Source: Flavobacteriales bacterium (GTDB taxonomy: Bacteria > Bacteroidota > Bacteroidia > Flavobacteriales_F > PHOS-HE28). From it: 64,000 bases of DNA. Made by a program: the position numbers and the translations under genes. Numbering within the stretch: position 1 is the stretch's first letter; each line of letters starts with the position of its first letter. The notes under the pieces are model-generated. The model saw only the letters and a program-made list of their open reading frames with translations, had not been told where the DNA came from and ran no database searches. Location: NCBI GenBank assembly GCA_016710015.1, contig JADJLR010000001.1, positions 186,001-250,000 of the forward strand, written 5' to 3'. Of the stretch, positions 50,041 through 58,534 are shown in pieces.

Positions 50041-52005
50041 ATGATGAAACACGGATCCACCAAAGCCTTGAGCCTAGCTATGACCATTGGCATCCTCGGG
50101 TTGAGCAGCTGCGGAGGCGGCGAGCAGAACAGCACATCGATGGCCGAACAACCACCACCTGCCATCCCGGTGAAGGAATTCTTCAAGAATCCGGAGAAAG
50201 CCAGCTTCCGGATCAGTCCAGATGGGCAGTACATCAGCTACCGCGCACCGTGGAACGACCGAATGAATGTCTTCGTGCAAAAGATGGGCGGCAGCGATCC
50301 CGTTCAGGTGACCCACGACACCATCCGCGACGTGGGTGGCTACTTCTGGAAGGGTGATCGCATCCTGTACACCCGGGACATCAATGGCGATGAGAACTTC
50401 ATCGTGTTCAGTGCTAGCATCGACGGTACAGACGTGAAAGCGCTGACCCCGAAGCAAGGCGTACGTGCCGGGATCCTGGACGATCTGGACGGCGTGGACG
50501 GCATGGAGCAACACGTGATGATCCAGATGAACGACCGGGATGCACGCGTGTTCGACCCCTACTTGGTGAACATCGTGACCGGCGAACGCAAGTCCATGTT
50601 CGACAACAGCAAGGACAACTACGAAAGCTGGATCACCGACCACGCCGGTGTGATCCGCATGGCCACCAAGACCGACGGTGTGAACACCACGATCTTCTAC
50701 CGCGCAGGAGAGAAAGAGCCTTTTCTTCCCTACATGACCACCGGTTTCAAGGATTCCTGGTCGCCACAGATGTTCACCTTCGACAATGCGAACCTGATCG
50801 TGGACCACAACCTGAATGGCCGCGACAAGACCGCGATCGTGGAATGGGACCTTGCAGGCAAGAAGGAGATCAAAGTGATCGCCGAGAACGCCGACTACGA
50901 CATGGGTGGCGTTGATTACAGCAAGAAGCGCAAGGTGCTCACCATGGCCACCTGGACCGGTGCCAAAAGCGAACGCATGTTCTTGGACAAAGAGACCGAG
51001 GCCATGTACAACAAGCTGGCCCCGAAATTCGAAGGCCGCGAGTTCTGGATCTACGGCGAGGATGATAGTGAGACCAAGTTCTTGGTCTGGGCCGGCAACG
51101 ACCGCGATCCGGGCACCTACTACTACTTCGATTCCACCACCGACCGTTTGGATGAGCTGGCACGCTCGCGCCCGTGGATCGACCCTGCGCAAATGGCCGA
51201 GATGACCCCGATCACCTACCCAAGCCGCGATGGCCTGACCATACACGGATACCTCACCCTGCCCAAAGGCCGCGAGGCGAAGGGCCTCCCCTTGGTGGTG
51301 AATCCGCACGGTGGCCCATGGGCGCGCGACGAGTGGGGCTACAATCCCGAAATACAATTGCTGGCGAACCGTGGGTATGCCGTGCTTCAAATGAACTTCC
51401 GTGGCAGCACGGGCTACGGTCGAGAGTTCTGGACCAAGAGCTTCAAACAATGGGGCAAGACCATGCAGGACGACATCACCGATGGTGTCGAATTCCTAGT
51501 GAAGTCCGGCCAAGTGGACCCGAAGCGTGTGGCCATCTACGGCGCTAGCTACGGCGGATACGCCACCCTGGCCGGCATCACCTACACCCCGGACCTGTAT
51601 GCCTGTGCAGTGGATTATGTCGGCGTGAGCGATCTGTTCACCTTCCAACGCTCCTTTCCACCCTATTGGGCACCGTACAAGGAAATGATGTATGAGATGG
51701 TCGGCGATCCTGTGAAGGACAGCCTGTTGCTGGACGCGGCATCACCAGCCCGTCATGCGGACAAGATCAAGACACCACTCTTCATCGCCCAAGGCGCGAA
51801 CGACCCCCGGGTGGTGAAGGCCGAAAGCGACCAGATGGTGGCAGCGCTAAAGGCGCAAGGTGTGGAGGTGGAATACATGGTGAAGGACAACGAAGGCCAT
51901 GGTTTCCATAACGAGGAGAACCGATTCGACTTCTACGGTGCGATGGAGAAATTCCTGGAGCAACACATCGGCGAAAGCGTAAGATCCGAGGAAGCAAAGC
52001 ACTAG
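50041..52005 (+). CDS. S9 family peptidase (prolyl oligopeptidase type) lipoprotein
   Basis: 654 residues. The N-terminus (ALSLAMTIGILGLSSCGGGE) has a lipobox with Cys at about 23, so it is exported and lipid-anchored. About 45-400 form a beta-propeller; about 400-654 an alpha/beta hydrolase. The catalytic triad is visible: S503 in GASYGG, D588 in GANDPRV and H620 in EGHGF. HGGPWARDEWGY is the oxyanion region. It removes dipeptides or cuts short peptides, probably for peptide uptake. A 14-bp-stem hairpin follows. Confidence 0.93.
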   Translation: MMKHGSTKALSLAMTIGILGLSSCGGGEQNSTSMAEQPPPAIPVKEFFKNPEKASFRISPDGQYISYRAPWNDRMNVFVQKMGGSDPVQVTHDTIRDVGGYFWKGDRILYTRDINGDENFIVFSASIDGTDVKALTPKQGVRAGILDDLDGVDGMEQHVMIQMNDRDARVFDPYLVNIVTGERKSMFDNSKDNYESWITDHAGVIRMATKTDGVNTTIFYRAGEKEPFLPYMTTGFKDSWSPQMFTFDNANLIVDHNLNGRDKTAIVEWDLAGKKEIKVIAENADYDMGGVDYSKKRKVLTMATWTGAKSERMFLDKETEAMYNKLAPKFEGREFWIYGEDDSETKFLVWAGNDRDPGTYYYFDSTTDRLDELARSRPWIDPAQMAEMTPITYPSRDGLTIHGYLTLPKGREAKGLPLVVNPHGGPWARDEWGYNPEIQLLANRGYAVLQMNFRGSTGYGREFWTKSFKQWGKTMQDDITDGVEFLVKSGQVDPKRVAIYGASYGGYATLAGITYTPDLYACAVDYVGVSDLFTFQRSFPPYWAPYKEMMYEMVGDPVKDSLLLDAASPARHADKIKTPLFIAQGANDPRVVKAESDQMVAALKAQGVEVEYMVKDNEGHGFHNEENRFDFYGAMEKFLEQHIGESVRSEEAKH

Positions 52006-52020
52006 TACCCTAGTGGAACG

Positions 52021-52058
52021 AACGCAGAACGGCGTCCTTCGGGTCGCCGTTCTGCGTT
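52021..52058 (+). terminator. strong hairpin after the S9 peptidase gene
   Basis: AACGCAGAACGGCG and CGCCGTTCTGCGTT form a perfect 14-bp stem around a 10-nt loop, 15 bp after the stop. No T-run follows (GCGGGTTTCGGG). Confidence 0.7.
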
Positions 52059-52235
52059 GCGGGTTTCGGGAACGACCTGTCAACACCTGGGTGACACATT
52101 CACTCAGGCGACGAAACGGGCAAGGTCCCCGTCATCCTCTGGATGAAGCGGTTGTCCTTCCAAGCATTCCGGATCGAAAGGAAGAATGGGGCGAACACTT
52201 CGGGTAACTTGCACGTGATATCGTCATCCCATCCC

Positions 52236-54989
52236 ATGCGCACATTCCGCATTCTCGTTTTCCTTGTCACGGTGCTATTCCAGCCCGTTGCACAAGCACA
52301 AGTGGTGGTGAATGAGGTGTGCGCCTCCAACCTCAGCTCGGTCACGGACAACTTCGGCGAGTACGAGGACTGGTTCGAGTTGTACAACACTTCGGCGGGT
52401 GCAGTGGACATCAGCGGCTGGTGGGTAAGCAACCGTGCAGGGAATCCGTTGAAGTGGCAGATACCGGCCGGTACGGTGATCCCAGCGAACGGCTGGCAAT
52501 TGATCTGGGCCAGCAAACGAAATATAACGGCCGGCGCGAATATCCACGCCAGCTTCAACCTGAACCAGACCGAAGAGGATCACGTGCTGTTGAGCGATGC
52601 GAGTGGTACGCTGGTGGATGACTTCACTTTCGACCTGAGTTCGCGCACCAAGGTGGGACACAGCCGATGCCGGGCCACCGATGGGGTCGGCGCATGGTCC
52701 CTGTGCGGAACTCCCACCCCCGGCGCTGCAAATGCCGGCGTGATCACTGAATATCTATCACGACCGACCATGTCCCCAGCCTCCGGGATCTATGGCGGAG
52801 CGCAGAATGTCACACTCGCTGGTCCGGCAGGTGCCACCATCCGGTACACCACGGACGGCTCGTTGCCCACTGCAGCATCCACGGCGTACGCCGGACCGAT
52901 CCCTGTAGCCGCGACCACCGTGATCCGGTCCACGGCGTTCGGTGCGGCCGGTTCGCAGTCCAGCTTCACCGAAACGAACACGTACGTGATCGGTAGCCAT
53001 ACCGTGCCAGTGGTGAGTATTTCCGGGGATCAGGTGGACGAATTACTCGGCGGGAACGGAGCCTTGCAACCCATCGGGCATTTGGAATACTTCGGGCCGG
53101 ATGGCGTACTGCGCGATGAAGCGGAAGGCGAATTCAATGAACACGGACAAGACAGTTGGGCGTATAGCCAGCGCGGATTCGACTACATCGCACGCGACCA
53201 GACCGGGTACAACGATGCGCTCCACTACCCCGTCTTCCGCACCAAGGACCGCCCGAAATTCCAACGCTTGATCATCAAGGCCGCAGCGGGAGACAACTAC
53301 GAATTCGGACCGGGCGGTGCAGCGCACATCCGCGATGCATACGTGCAAGCACTGAGTCAGACCGGTCATTTGGCCTTGGATGAACGCAGTTACGAGCCGG
53401 CCGTGTTGTATATGAATGGCCAGTACTGGGGCGTGTACGATGTCCGCGAGAAGGTGGACGACCACGATTTCACCAATTACTACTACGACCAGGACGAGTT
53501 CAACATACAAATGCTCAAGACCTGGGGCGGCACGTGGAGCGAATACGGGGGAGCGCAGTCCCAAGCCGATTGGAACGCACTGCGGGCCTACATCATGGGC
53601 AACGACATGGGCGATCAAGTGGCCTTCGACTATGTGGATTCGCAATTCAGTTGGAAGAGTCTGATCGACTATTTCTGCTTGAACAGTTACACCGTGTGTG
53701 CCGATTGGCTGAATTGGAACACCGGTTGGTGGCGCGGGATGGATCCCAACGGCGACAAGCGCAAGTGGCGCTATATCCTCTGGGACATGGATGCCACCTT
53801 CGGCCACTACACCAACTTCACAGGCATACCGGACCAGTCCCCGAATGCCGATCCATGCACGGTAGAACAACTCCCCAACCCGGGAGGGGAAGGGCATACG
53901 CTGATCCTGGAGAAATTGATCGCGGAGAACCAGATGATCCACGACTACTACGTGAACCGCTATGTGGACCTGGGGAATACGCTGTTCAGTTGCGACCACA
54001 TGATCCCCTTCTTGGATAGTTTGGTGAACAACATCGCACCGGAAATGCCCGGACAGATCGCACGCTGGGGAGGCACCATGGCCGGATGGCAAGCGAATGT
54101 GCAGAACATACGCGACTTCATCGAGACCCGGTGCGTCACCATTCAAGATGGCTTGGTGGATTGCTACGATCTGGAAGGCCCATTCAACGTGGTCTTCAAC
54201 GTGGATCCGCCGATGAGCGGCACCATCAACATCAACTCACTGGAGCCGGATGTCTATCCGTTCAGTGGCGTGTATTACGGTGGCATCAACACCACGCTTG
54301 CTCCATTGCCCGCCAACGGTTGGATATTCAGTCATTGGGAGGTATTCAGCACCAACATCGTGCTCCCATCCACCACGGATTCGCTCGTCACCGTGGATAT
54401 CCAAGCCCCGGACAGCATCGTGGCCCACTTCGTTCCGCCAACGCGGTATGACATTGTGCTGGACGTGGATCCACGTGAAGGAGCAAAGATCTGGTTCGAC
54501 GGAACCGTGTATTCGGACTTCCCGACCGTGGCCTCGGTGCCCGAAGGACAGGACGTGATCTTCTATGCCATTCCGGAACTGTACTACGATTTCCGACACT
54601 GGCGTGTAGCGAACAACCTATACACCCCGAGCGATAGCACGTTGATCGCCCTCACGGCACAATTCTATTCGCCGGATTCGGTGATCGCGCATTTGAAACC
54701 GCAGGAGTATTCCTATTACGCACCGAATGCCTTCACCCCGAACGGTGACGGCATCAACGACCTGTTCCAACCCTTGGGCAATGCCATCGACCTGGAGCAG
54801 TACGACTTCCAGATCTACGACCGGTGGGGCGAAGCGATCTACGCCAGCACCGATCCCACGGAGGGTTGGGATGGCACATCGAACGGCAAGGTGATACCGA
54901 ACGGCGTGTACGTCTACCGCGCCCATGCGGTGGATGCCGTCAAGAAGGACGTGTACGAACTCTTCGGGCACGTGACCTTGTTCCGGTGA
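52236..54989 (+). CDS. T9SS type B protein with lamin-tail, CHB_HEX-like and CotH domains
   Basis: 917 residues from the ATG at 52236 (MRTFRILVFLVTVLFQPVAQ, signal peptide). Domains in order: lamin-tail domain (about 22-135; VVVNEVCASN, DWFELYN, ISGWWVSN), a chitobiase/hexosaminidase C-terminal-like Ig domain (about 165-250; YTTDGSLPT), a CotH-kinase-like region (about 270-600; DEFNIQMLKTWGG, WRYILWDMDATFGHY), bacterial-repeat segments, and a type B sorting domain (about 830-917; NAFTPNGDGINDLFQP, DRWGEAIY). CotH proteins are atypical kinases of secreted proteins in Bacillus; activity here is unproven. Start preferred over 52143 because of the signal peptide. Confidence 0.85.
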   Translation: MRTFRILVFLVTVLFQPVAQAQVVVNEVCASNLSSVTDNFGEYEDWFELYNTSAGAVDISGWWVSNRAGNPLKWQIPAGTVIPANGWQLIWASKRNITAGANIHASFNLNQTEEDHVLLSDASGTLVDDFTFDLSSRTKVGHSRCRATDGVGAWSLCGTPTPGAANAGVITEYLSRPTMSPASGIYGGAQNVTLAGPAGATIRYTTDGSLPTAASTAYAGPIPVAATTVIRSTAFGAAGSQSSFTETNTYVIGSHTVPVVSISGDQVDELLGGNGALQPIGHLEYFGPDGVLRDEAEGEFNEHGQDSWAYSQRGFDYIARDQTGYNDALHYPVFRTKDRPKFQRLIIKAAAGDNYEFGPGGAAHIRDAYVQALSQTGHLALDERSYEPAVLYMNGQYWGVYDVREKVDDHDFTNYYYDQDEFNIQMLKTWGGTWSEYGGAQSQADWNALRAYIMGNDMGDQVAFDYVDSQFSWKSLIDYFCLNSYTVCADWLNWNTGWWRGMDPNGDKRKWRYILWDMDATFGHYTNFTGIPDQSPNADPCTVEQLPNPGGEGHTLILEKLIAENQMIHDYYVNRYVDLGNTLFSCDHMIPFLDSLVNNIAPEMPGQIARWGGTMAGWQANVQNIRDFIETRCVTIQDGLVDCYDLEGPFNVVFNVDPPMSGTININSLEPDVYPFSGVYYGGINTTLAPLPANGWIFSHWEVFSTNIVLPSTTDSLVTVDIQAPDSIVAHFVPPTRYDIVLDVDPREGAKIWFDGTVYSDFPTVASVPEGQDVIFYAIPELYYDFRHWRVANNLYTPSDSTLIALTAQFYSPDSVIAHLKPQEYSYYAPNAFTPNGDGINDLFQPLGNAIDLEQYDFQIYDRWGEAIYASTDPTEGWDGTSNGKVIPNGVYVYRAHAVDAVKKDVYELFGHVTLFR

Positions 54990-55058
54990 TCGCGGACACT
55001 CCCTCCCACTTCTTATCGCTTCACATGATCCTCACCGGATAACGCTTTCACCAAGCGT

Positions 55059-56474
55059 CTACGCGATCATCTCCGGCAGCACCTTGCCTGGATTCAGAAT
55101 GCCCGTGGGATCGAACAGGTCCTTGATCGAGCGCATGAGTTGGAGTTGGATCGGGGAGAACGCGATATCCATGTACGGTCGTTGCACCAGGCCAATGCCA
55201 TGTTCGCCACTCAATGTGCCACCCAAGGAGACCGTGAGTGTGAAGATCTCGCGGATCGCTTTCGGCAACTCTTTCTCCCAGAACGCATCCGTGAGTGCAT
55301 CGCGCAAGATGTTCACGTGCAGATTCCCATCTCCGGCATGTCCATAGCAGATGGTGCGAAATCCATAGACCTTCCCGATGCGCTTGATGCCCGCCAACAA
55401 TTCCGGTAGCGCATAACGCGGCACCACGGTGTCTTCTTCCTTGTACACCGCATGTGCTTTCACGGCCACGGCCACGTTGCGGCGCAAATACCACAACGCA
55501 TCCTTCTCCGAGGCAGACTCAGCGAACAGGACCTCACCCCCACCATGCGCCTCCATCACACCCAGAATGGTCTCGCATTCGCGCATGAGCACATCGTCGT
55601 GTTGGCCATCCACTTCGATCAAGAGATGGGCTTGCACTTCAGGTGCGACATCCAACTTGATGTCCTCCATGTGCTTCAGCGTGAAATCGATGGCATCCCG
55701 TTCCATGAATTCCAAAGCGCTTGGCGTGATCCCTGCACGGAACACGGCACTCACCGCTTCGCAAGCCTTGGCAGCATCATTGAAGGGCACCAACATCAAC
55801 CGCGAGCCGAGTGGTTTGGGGATCAACCGCAGCACGGCCTTGGTGATGACTCCCAAGGTGCCCTCGCTCCCGACCATCAAACGTGTGAGGTCGTAGCCTG
55901 TCGCGTTCTTCAAGGTATTGGCACCGGTCCAGATCACATCGCCGGAAGCAAGCACGACTTCCAGGTTCAGGACGAAATCCCGCGTGACCCCGTACTTCAC
56001 GGCACGCGGTCCACCCGCATTCTCGGCGAGGTTGCCGCCGATGGTGCAACTCCCCTTGCTGCTGGGATCCGGTGCGTAGTACAAGCCCTTGTCTTGCACG
56101 GCATCCTGCAACACTTGCGTGATCACACCGGGTTCCACGGTCACTTGCAGGTTGCGTTCATCAATGGAAAGGATCCGATCCATACGGTCCAAGGCGAGTG
56201 CCACCCCACCATGCACACTCAGCGCACCACCGCTCAATCCCGTGCGACCACCGACGGGTGTGATCGGGATGTGATGCTCCGCACAGAGCCGCACCACACG
56301 GGATACCTCGTCCGTGTTACGCGGTCGCACCACCACATCGGGTGGGAACACAAGGTCCTCGGTCTCATCATGCCCGTAGTCGGCCCGCTCATCGTCCCCA
56401 AGCAGCAGGTCGCCTGCATCCAGCACTGCGCGCAGCCGTTCCACGAATGCGCCATCCACTTTCCCGAACACCAT
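55059..56474 (-). CDS. FAD-linked oxidase, glycolate/D-lactate dehydrogenase type (GlcD-like)
   Basis: 471 residues. FAD-binding domain about 47-185 (VVVRPRNTDEVSRVVRLC, ITPVGGRTGLSGGAL, DPSSKGSCTIGGNLAENAGG, GYDLTRLMVGSEGTLGVIT). C-terminal oxidase domain about 220-465 with the metal/substrate region ICYGHAGDGNLHVNI and GGTLSGEHGIGLVQRPYM. Oxidises a 2-hydroxy acid such as D-lactate or glycolate, passing electrons to the respiratory chain. No GlcE or GlcF partner is adjacent. Confidence 0.93.
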   Translation of the reverse strand: MVFGKVDGAFVERLRAVLDAGDLLLGDDERADYGHDETEDLVFPPDVVVRPRNTDEVSRVVRLCAEHHIPITPVGGRTGLSGGALSVHGGVALALDRMDRILSIDERNLQVTVEPGVITQVLQDAVQDKGLYYAPDPSSKGSCTIGGNLAENAGGPRAVKYGVTRDFVLNLEVVLASGDVIWTGANTLKNATGYDLTRLMVGSEGTLGVITKAVLRLIPKPLGSRLMLVPFNDAAKACEAVSAVFRAGITPSALEFMERDAIDFTLKHMEDIKLDVAPEVQAHLLIEVDGQHDDVLMRECETILGVMEAHGGGEVLFAESASEKDALWYLRRNVAVAVKAHAVYKEEDTVVPRYALPELLAGIKRIGKVYGFRTICYGHAGDGNLHVNILRDALTDAFWEKELPKAIREIFTLTVSLGGTLSGEHGIGLVQRPYMDIAFSPIQLQLMRSIKDLFDPTGILNPGKVLPEMIA

Positions 56475-56538
56475 GGTGCCGAAGTTAATCGGTGATCACC
56501 TCCTGATGGTCCGGTCCGGATGAACATGCGCAGATGAT

Positions 56539-56774
56539 CAGGGCTATGGCCTTGTGTTTTCTGCGACCCCGCTGGGCTCGTTCACCCATGGGGGTATTTT
56601 CCAATTTCTGTGACCCCTCTGGGGTCAGAACGCAGCACCGGTCATGCTCCTTGTGGGTTGACCCCAGAGGGGTCACAGAGCATAGAATTCAGAGTCGGAC
56701 GAACGTGTTCGACCCCAGCGGGGTCGCAGAAGCAACAGACCTGGTGCGGAAGGTATTTAGAGGCGATAGCCCTG
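56539..56774. mobile_element. MITE-like element B, nested palindromic copy
   Basis: 236-bp element with three nested inverted tiers: ends CAGGGCTATGGCCT (56539-56552) and, read inward, CAGGGCTATCGCCTCT (56774-56759); perfect 18-bp outer arms (56559-56576 and 56714-56731); perfect 18-bp inner arms (56609-56626 and 56660-56677). The core 56606-56736 is nearly identical to element A. CAGATGAT occurs directly left (56531-56538) and 2 bp beyond the right end (56777-56784), a possible altered target duplication. No coding frame of its own. It lies between divergent genes. Confidence 0.8.
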
Positions 56775-56875
56775 CACAGATGATGCAGGATCCATTCCAA
56801 CATGTAACTTGGTGGTGCTATTCTGCGGGGTGGAAGGTGAATGGATCGGCCAACGTCCAACTAACCATTCGGATC

Positions 56876-58531
56876 ATGAACGCCCTCCGCGATCTACTTG
56901 TGATCATCCTATTGACCTTGGCCTCTGCATTGCATGCGCAGAATGTTGGAGTGAACGCCAATGGTGCCGCGCCGGATGGATCGGCCATGCTGGATGTGGA
57001 TGTGTCAGCCTTACCTGCCGCCGGGAAGCGCGGTATGTTGATCCCCCGCATCGCCTTGACGTCGGAGATCCTGGCCGCGCCGGTGGTGGCACCGGCCATT
57101 TCACTCTTGATCTACAACACAGCGACGGCGGGCCTTGGAGTGAACGCCGTTACACCGGGCTACTACTTTTGGAACGGTACACGCTGGACCCGACTCTTGA
57201 GCGCAGGTGATGGTTGGCGCACGATCGGGAATGGGGGCACGAATGCGGCGTTGAACTTCTTGGGCACAACGGACAACGTGGATCTGGTGATCCGAACACA
57301 GAACTTGGAACGTATGCGCGTACTGGGTGCCAACGGACGTGTAGGCATCGCCATTGCGGCACCGACCACGGCTCTGGAAGTGAATGGAGGCGTGGCCGAT
57401 GCGGTGTTCGGCCACAGCATCAACGTGGGCGGCTACCTGGGTCGCGAAACGAACTTCTCATTCGGCATTCCACTGCAAACCCTGAATGGTGCAGGCGTGT
57501 TCGCCAGCAACCCGGCCGCCGGATACACGTCGGTGTTCGCCCAATCCACCGGGGCAGCTACGGTAGCAGCAGGGATCGCCTTCAGCGACGTATGGATCGG
57601 TCAATACAATTACGTACAGAATGCAGCCCTATTCAATCCGTCCGGCTCATACTCGCAATTGAACGTCACCAACGCCGGGTTGGGCGGCTTCCAAGCGGCC
57701 ATCCGCGCATTCAGCTCCCGTGGGACCGTGGCAGGCAACCCGGGCTACACAGTGGGCGTGCAGGGAACCGCCGACACGCAGAACCAGGATGCCATTGGAT
57801 CAATGGGGACCGCATACTCCAACTCGTTGACCAAGGCGGGCGGCTATTTCGACGCTTACACCTATCCCGGTGCGGCACAGGCATTCGCCTACGTAGCAAC
57901 CACCGTGGGCGGTATTGCCCGGAAGATCACAGGGACCAATGCGGTCAGCGAGATCATCCCGACGGCGGATCATGGGCGCATCATGCTCACGGCACCGGAA
58001 TCACCGGAATACTGGTACCAGGACTACGGCACGGTGCAGTTGGTGAATGGCAGGGCTCGTGTTGATCTGGATCCGATCCTTCGGGACATCATCGTGGTGA
58101 ATGCGGAGTATCCCGTCCGCGTGTTCTGCACACCCGTGGACATGCCGGAATTCAATGGCGTAACACAGATGGACCGCACGGCATCAGGTTTCGATCTGGT
58201 GGAATTGAACGGAGGAACGCACACCGGCACGTTGGATTATCAACTCATCGTGAAGCCGAAGACCGGCATGGGTGAAGGCCGCTTCCCACAAGCACCTGGG
58301 CCAGTTTGGTTGAAGACCGATCAACAACCGGAGGCGGCCAAGGCCAGCAACCAGCCGGACCCGTCCAAGATCTTCTACTGGCCTTCGGATCATGAAGTCT
58401 ATGGGTACGATGTCGGTAGGATCACGCCTACGGGCATGCGTGTACCGTCAGGCGAACACGCCGGCAAGTGGAAGGTGGCCGAAGGCGTATTCATGGATCA
58501 CATGCCCGCACAGCGACCCGGTATCGAGTAG
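56876..58531 (+). CDS. secreted protein with fibre-like repeats, function unknown
   Basis: 551 residues from the ATG at 56876, with signal peptide NALRDLLVIILLTLASALHA. The in-frame region upstream is repeat element B and is not coding. The mature protein starts with GVNANGAAPDGSAMLDVDVS, a motif I know from many Bacteroidota surface proteins, then GMLIPRIALTSE. It continues with Gly/Ala/Thr/Asn-rich beta-type sequence reminiscent of phage-tail-fibre-like proteins and ends without a T9SS sorting domain. It stops 3 bp before the stop of the convergent PKD gene. No activity can be assigned. Confidence 0.7.
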   Translation: MNALRDLLVIILLTLASALHAQNVGVNANGAAPDGSAMLDVDVSALPAAGKRGMLIPRIALTSEILAAPVVAPAISLLIYNTATAGLGVNAVTPGYYFWNGTRWTRLLSAGDGWRTIGNGGTNAALNFLGTTDNVDLVIRTQNLERMRVLGANGRVGIAIAAPTTALEVNGGVADAVFGHSINVGGYLGRETNFSFGIPLQTLNGAGVFASNPAAGYTSVFAQSTGAATVAAGIAFSDVWIGQYNYVQNAALFNPSGSYSQLNVTNAGLGGFQAAIRAFSSRGTVAGNPGYTVGVQGTADTQNQDAIGSMGTAYSNSLTKAGGYFDAYTYPGAAQAFAYVATTVGGIARKITGTNAVSEIIPTADHGRIMLTAPESPEYWYQDYGTVQLVNGRARVDLDPILRDIIVVNAEYPVRVFCTPVDMPEFNGVTQMDRTASGFDLVELNGGTHTGTLDYQLIVKPKTGMGEGRFPQAPGPVWLKTDQQPEAAKASNQPDPSKIFYWPSDHEVYGYDVGRITPTGMRVPSGEHAGKWKVAEGVFMDHMPAQRPGIE

Positions 58532-58534
58532 CCG

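Noticed and set aside
50074..51450. 458-residue leftward frame inside the S9 peptidase gene
   Set aside because: Antisense shadow; the + strand has the full catalytic triad.
56534..56875. In-frame extension of the secreted protein gene upstream of 56876
   Set aside because: It is translated MITE B repeat sequence, lacks a signal peptide, and the internal Met at 56876 gives a clean one.
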